A DNA stretch of 6,501 nt from Ilumatobacteraceae bacterium. Its GTDB lineage: Bacteria; Actinomycetota; Acidimicrobiia; Acidimicrobiales; Ilumatobacteraceae. The position numbers were made by a program, and so were the translations under genes. The notes beneath the pieces were generated by a model. It made no database searches. It was not told where the DNA came from and worked only from the letters and a program-made list of their open reading frames with translations. The stretch lies in assembly GCA_023253435.1 (NCBI GenBank), contig JALRGJ010000062.1, positions 1 to 6,501 of the forward strand, read 5' to 3'. This document shows positions 6,206 to 6,501 of this stretch, piece after piece; within the stretch, counting starts at the first letter, position 1, and each line of letters opens with the position of its first letter.

Positions 6206-6501
6206 GTGGGCAAGCGGACAGCAAAAAAGACAAAGAGCGCGCAAAAGCGCGTCAAGGTCACTGTTCCCCAGCGCATCAAGACATGGGTGGCTGACGCATC
6301 ATTTCTCAATAATCCGGCATTCAAACTGACGCGAAATATTGGGTTGGGCGTGCTTGCCGTGACCTTTGTCGTGGCACTGTTTGTCTTCCCCATTCGTGAT
6401 TTTTTTGTCCAACGATCCGTTCTCGCCGCCAAGAACGAAGAGTATGAAACCTTGGCTGATGCAAACGAGCGCTTGATTACAGAGATCAATCGCCTCGATA
6501 C
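6206..6501 (+). CDS. FtsB/DivIC-family septum formation initiator (3'-truncated by window edge)
   Basis: A predicted bitopic cell-division protein of the FtsB/DivIC (septum formation initiator) family. Members form a coiled-coil complex with FtsL and FtsQ/DivIB at the division site. From the GTG at 6206, 98 residues are visible: a very basic cytoplasmic N-terminus (GKRTAKKTKSAQKR), a linker, one hydrophobic membrane segment at about residues 45-63 (IGLGVLAVTFVVALFVFPI), then an outward-facing, heptad-like segment from about residue 72 (AAKNEEYETLADANERLITEINRLD) running off the window. The topology, together with the position directly after eno, is the usual actinobacterial arrangement. The start is uncertain: an in-frame ATG at 6158 would add 16 residues (beginning MFACHVEAC) but places the start codon in the loop of the hairpin after eno. 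I prefer 6206 because the resulting N-terminus is family-like and GGAGG lies adjacent. Choice between ftsB and divIC naming is not resolved by sequence alone. Confidence 0.85.
   Translation, partial: MGKRTAKKTKSAQKRVKVTVPQRIKTWVADASFLNNPAFKLTRNIGLGVLAVTFVVALFVFPIRDFFVQRSVLAAKNEEYETLADANERLITEINRLD

Noticed and set aside
6238..6251. CGCGC-AAAA-GCGCG hairpin early in ftsB
   Set aside because: Five pairs in a Lys/Arg-rich coding stretch are easily explained by codon choice; too short to claim a function.
5970..6329. 119-codon + strand frame spanning the eno 3' end and ftsB 5' end
   Set aside because: It is out of frame with both recognisable proteins and its translation has no family features; the ftsB frame explains the same DNA.
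6400..6406. Run of seven T bases as a terminator tail
   Set aside because: No stem precedes it and it encodes Phe-Phe after the ftsB membrane segment.

Overview
The window is an ordinary, tightly packed bacterial housekeeping segment. It holds five genes, all on the + strand, with almost no non-coding DNA. Base composition is near half GC. Gene order and protein character (mfd, a parvulin-type lipoprotein, a MazG protein, enolase, then an FtsB/DivIC-type division protein) point to an actinobacterium. The moderate GC suggests an Acidimicrobiia-like or acIV/Ilumatobacter-like aquatic lineage rather than a high-GC one. That placement is inference from gene order and protein style, not from a marker gene.

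Layout: (1) 1-2422, the C-terminal two thirds of mfd (transcription-repair coupling factor), whose 5' end lies outside the window. (2) 2468-3403, a SurA/PrsA-like lipoprotein with a parvulin peptidyl-prolyl isomerase domain. (3) 3403-4848, a YabN-type fusion of a tetrapyrrole-methylase-like domain to a two-lobed MazG nucleotide pyrophosphohydrolase; it overlaps the stop codon of the previous gene by one base. (4) 4859-6139, enolase, starting 10 bases after mazG. (5) from about 6206 past the window end, the start of an FtsB/DivIC septum protein with a basic N-terminus, one membrane segment and the beginning of a coiled coil. The only gap longer than 45 bases is the 66 bases between eno and ftsB, and it contains a strong nested inverted repeat.

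The spacing suggests one co-oriented transcription unit, at least from mfd to eno. The hairpin after eno is the only plausible termination or attenuation point. The genes cover DNA repair (Mfd), folding of exported proteins (parvulin lipoprotein), nucleotide-pool cleaning (MazG), glycolysis (enolase) and division (FtsB). They do not form one pathway; the cluster is a conserved neighbourhood, partly shared with the mfd...yabN...divIC region of Bacillus subtilis.

I found no mobile element, CRISPR array, tRNA, rRNA, prophage or defence gene, and no sign of an undescribed system. The items worth a second look are the nested hairpin and uncertain start of ftsB, a cysteine pair in the parvulin domain, two back-to-back inverted repeats inside mfd, the YabN-type architecture in this gene order, and the general lack of Shine-Dalgarno sequences.
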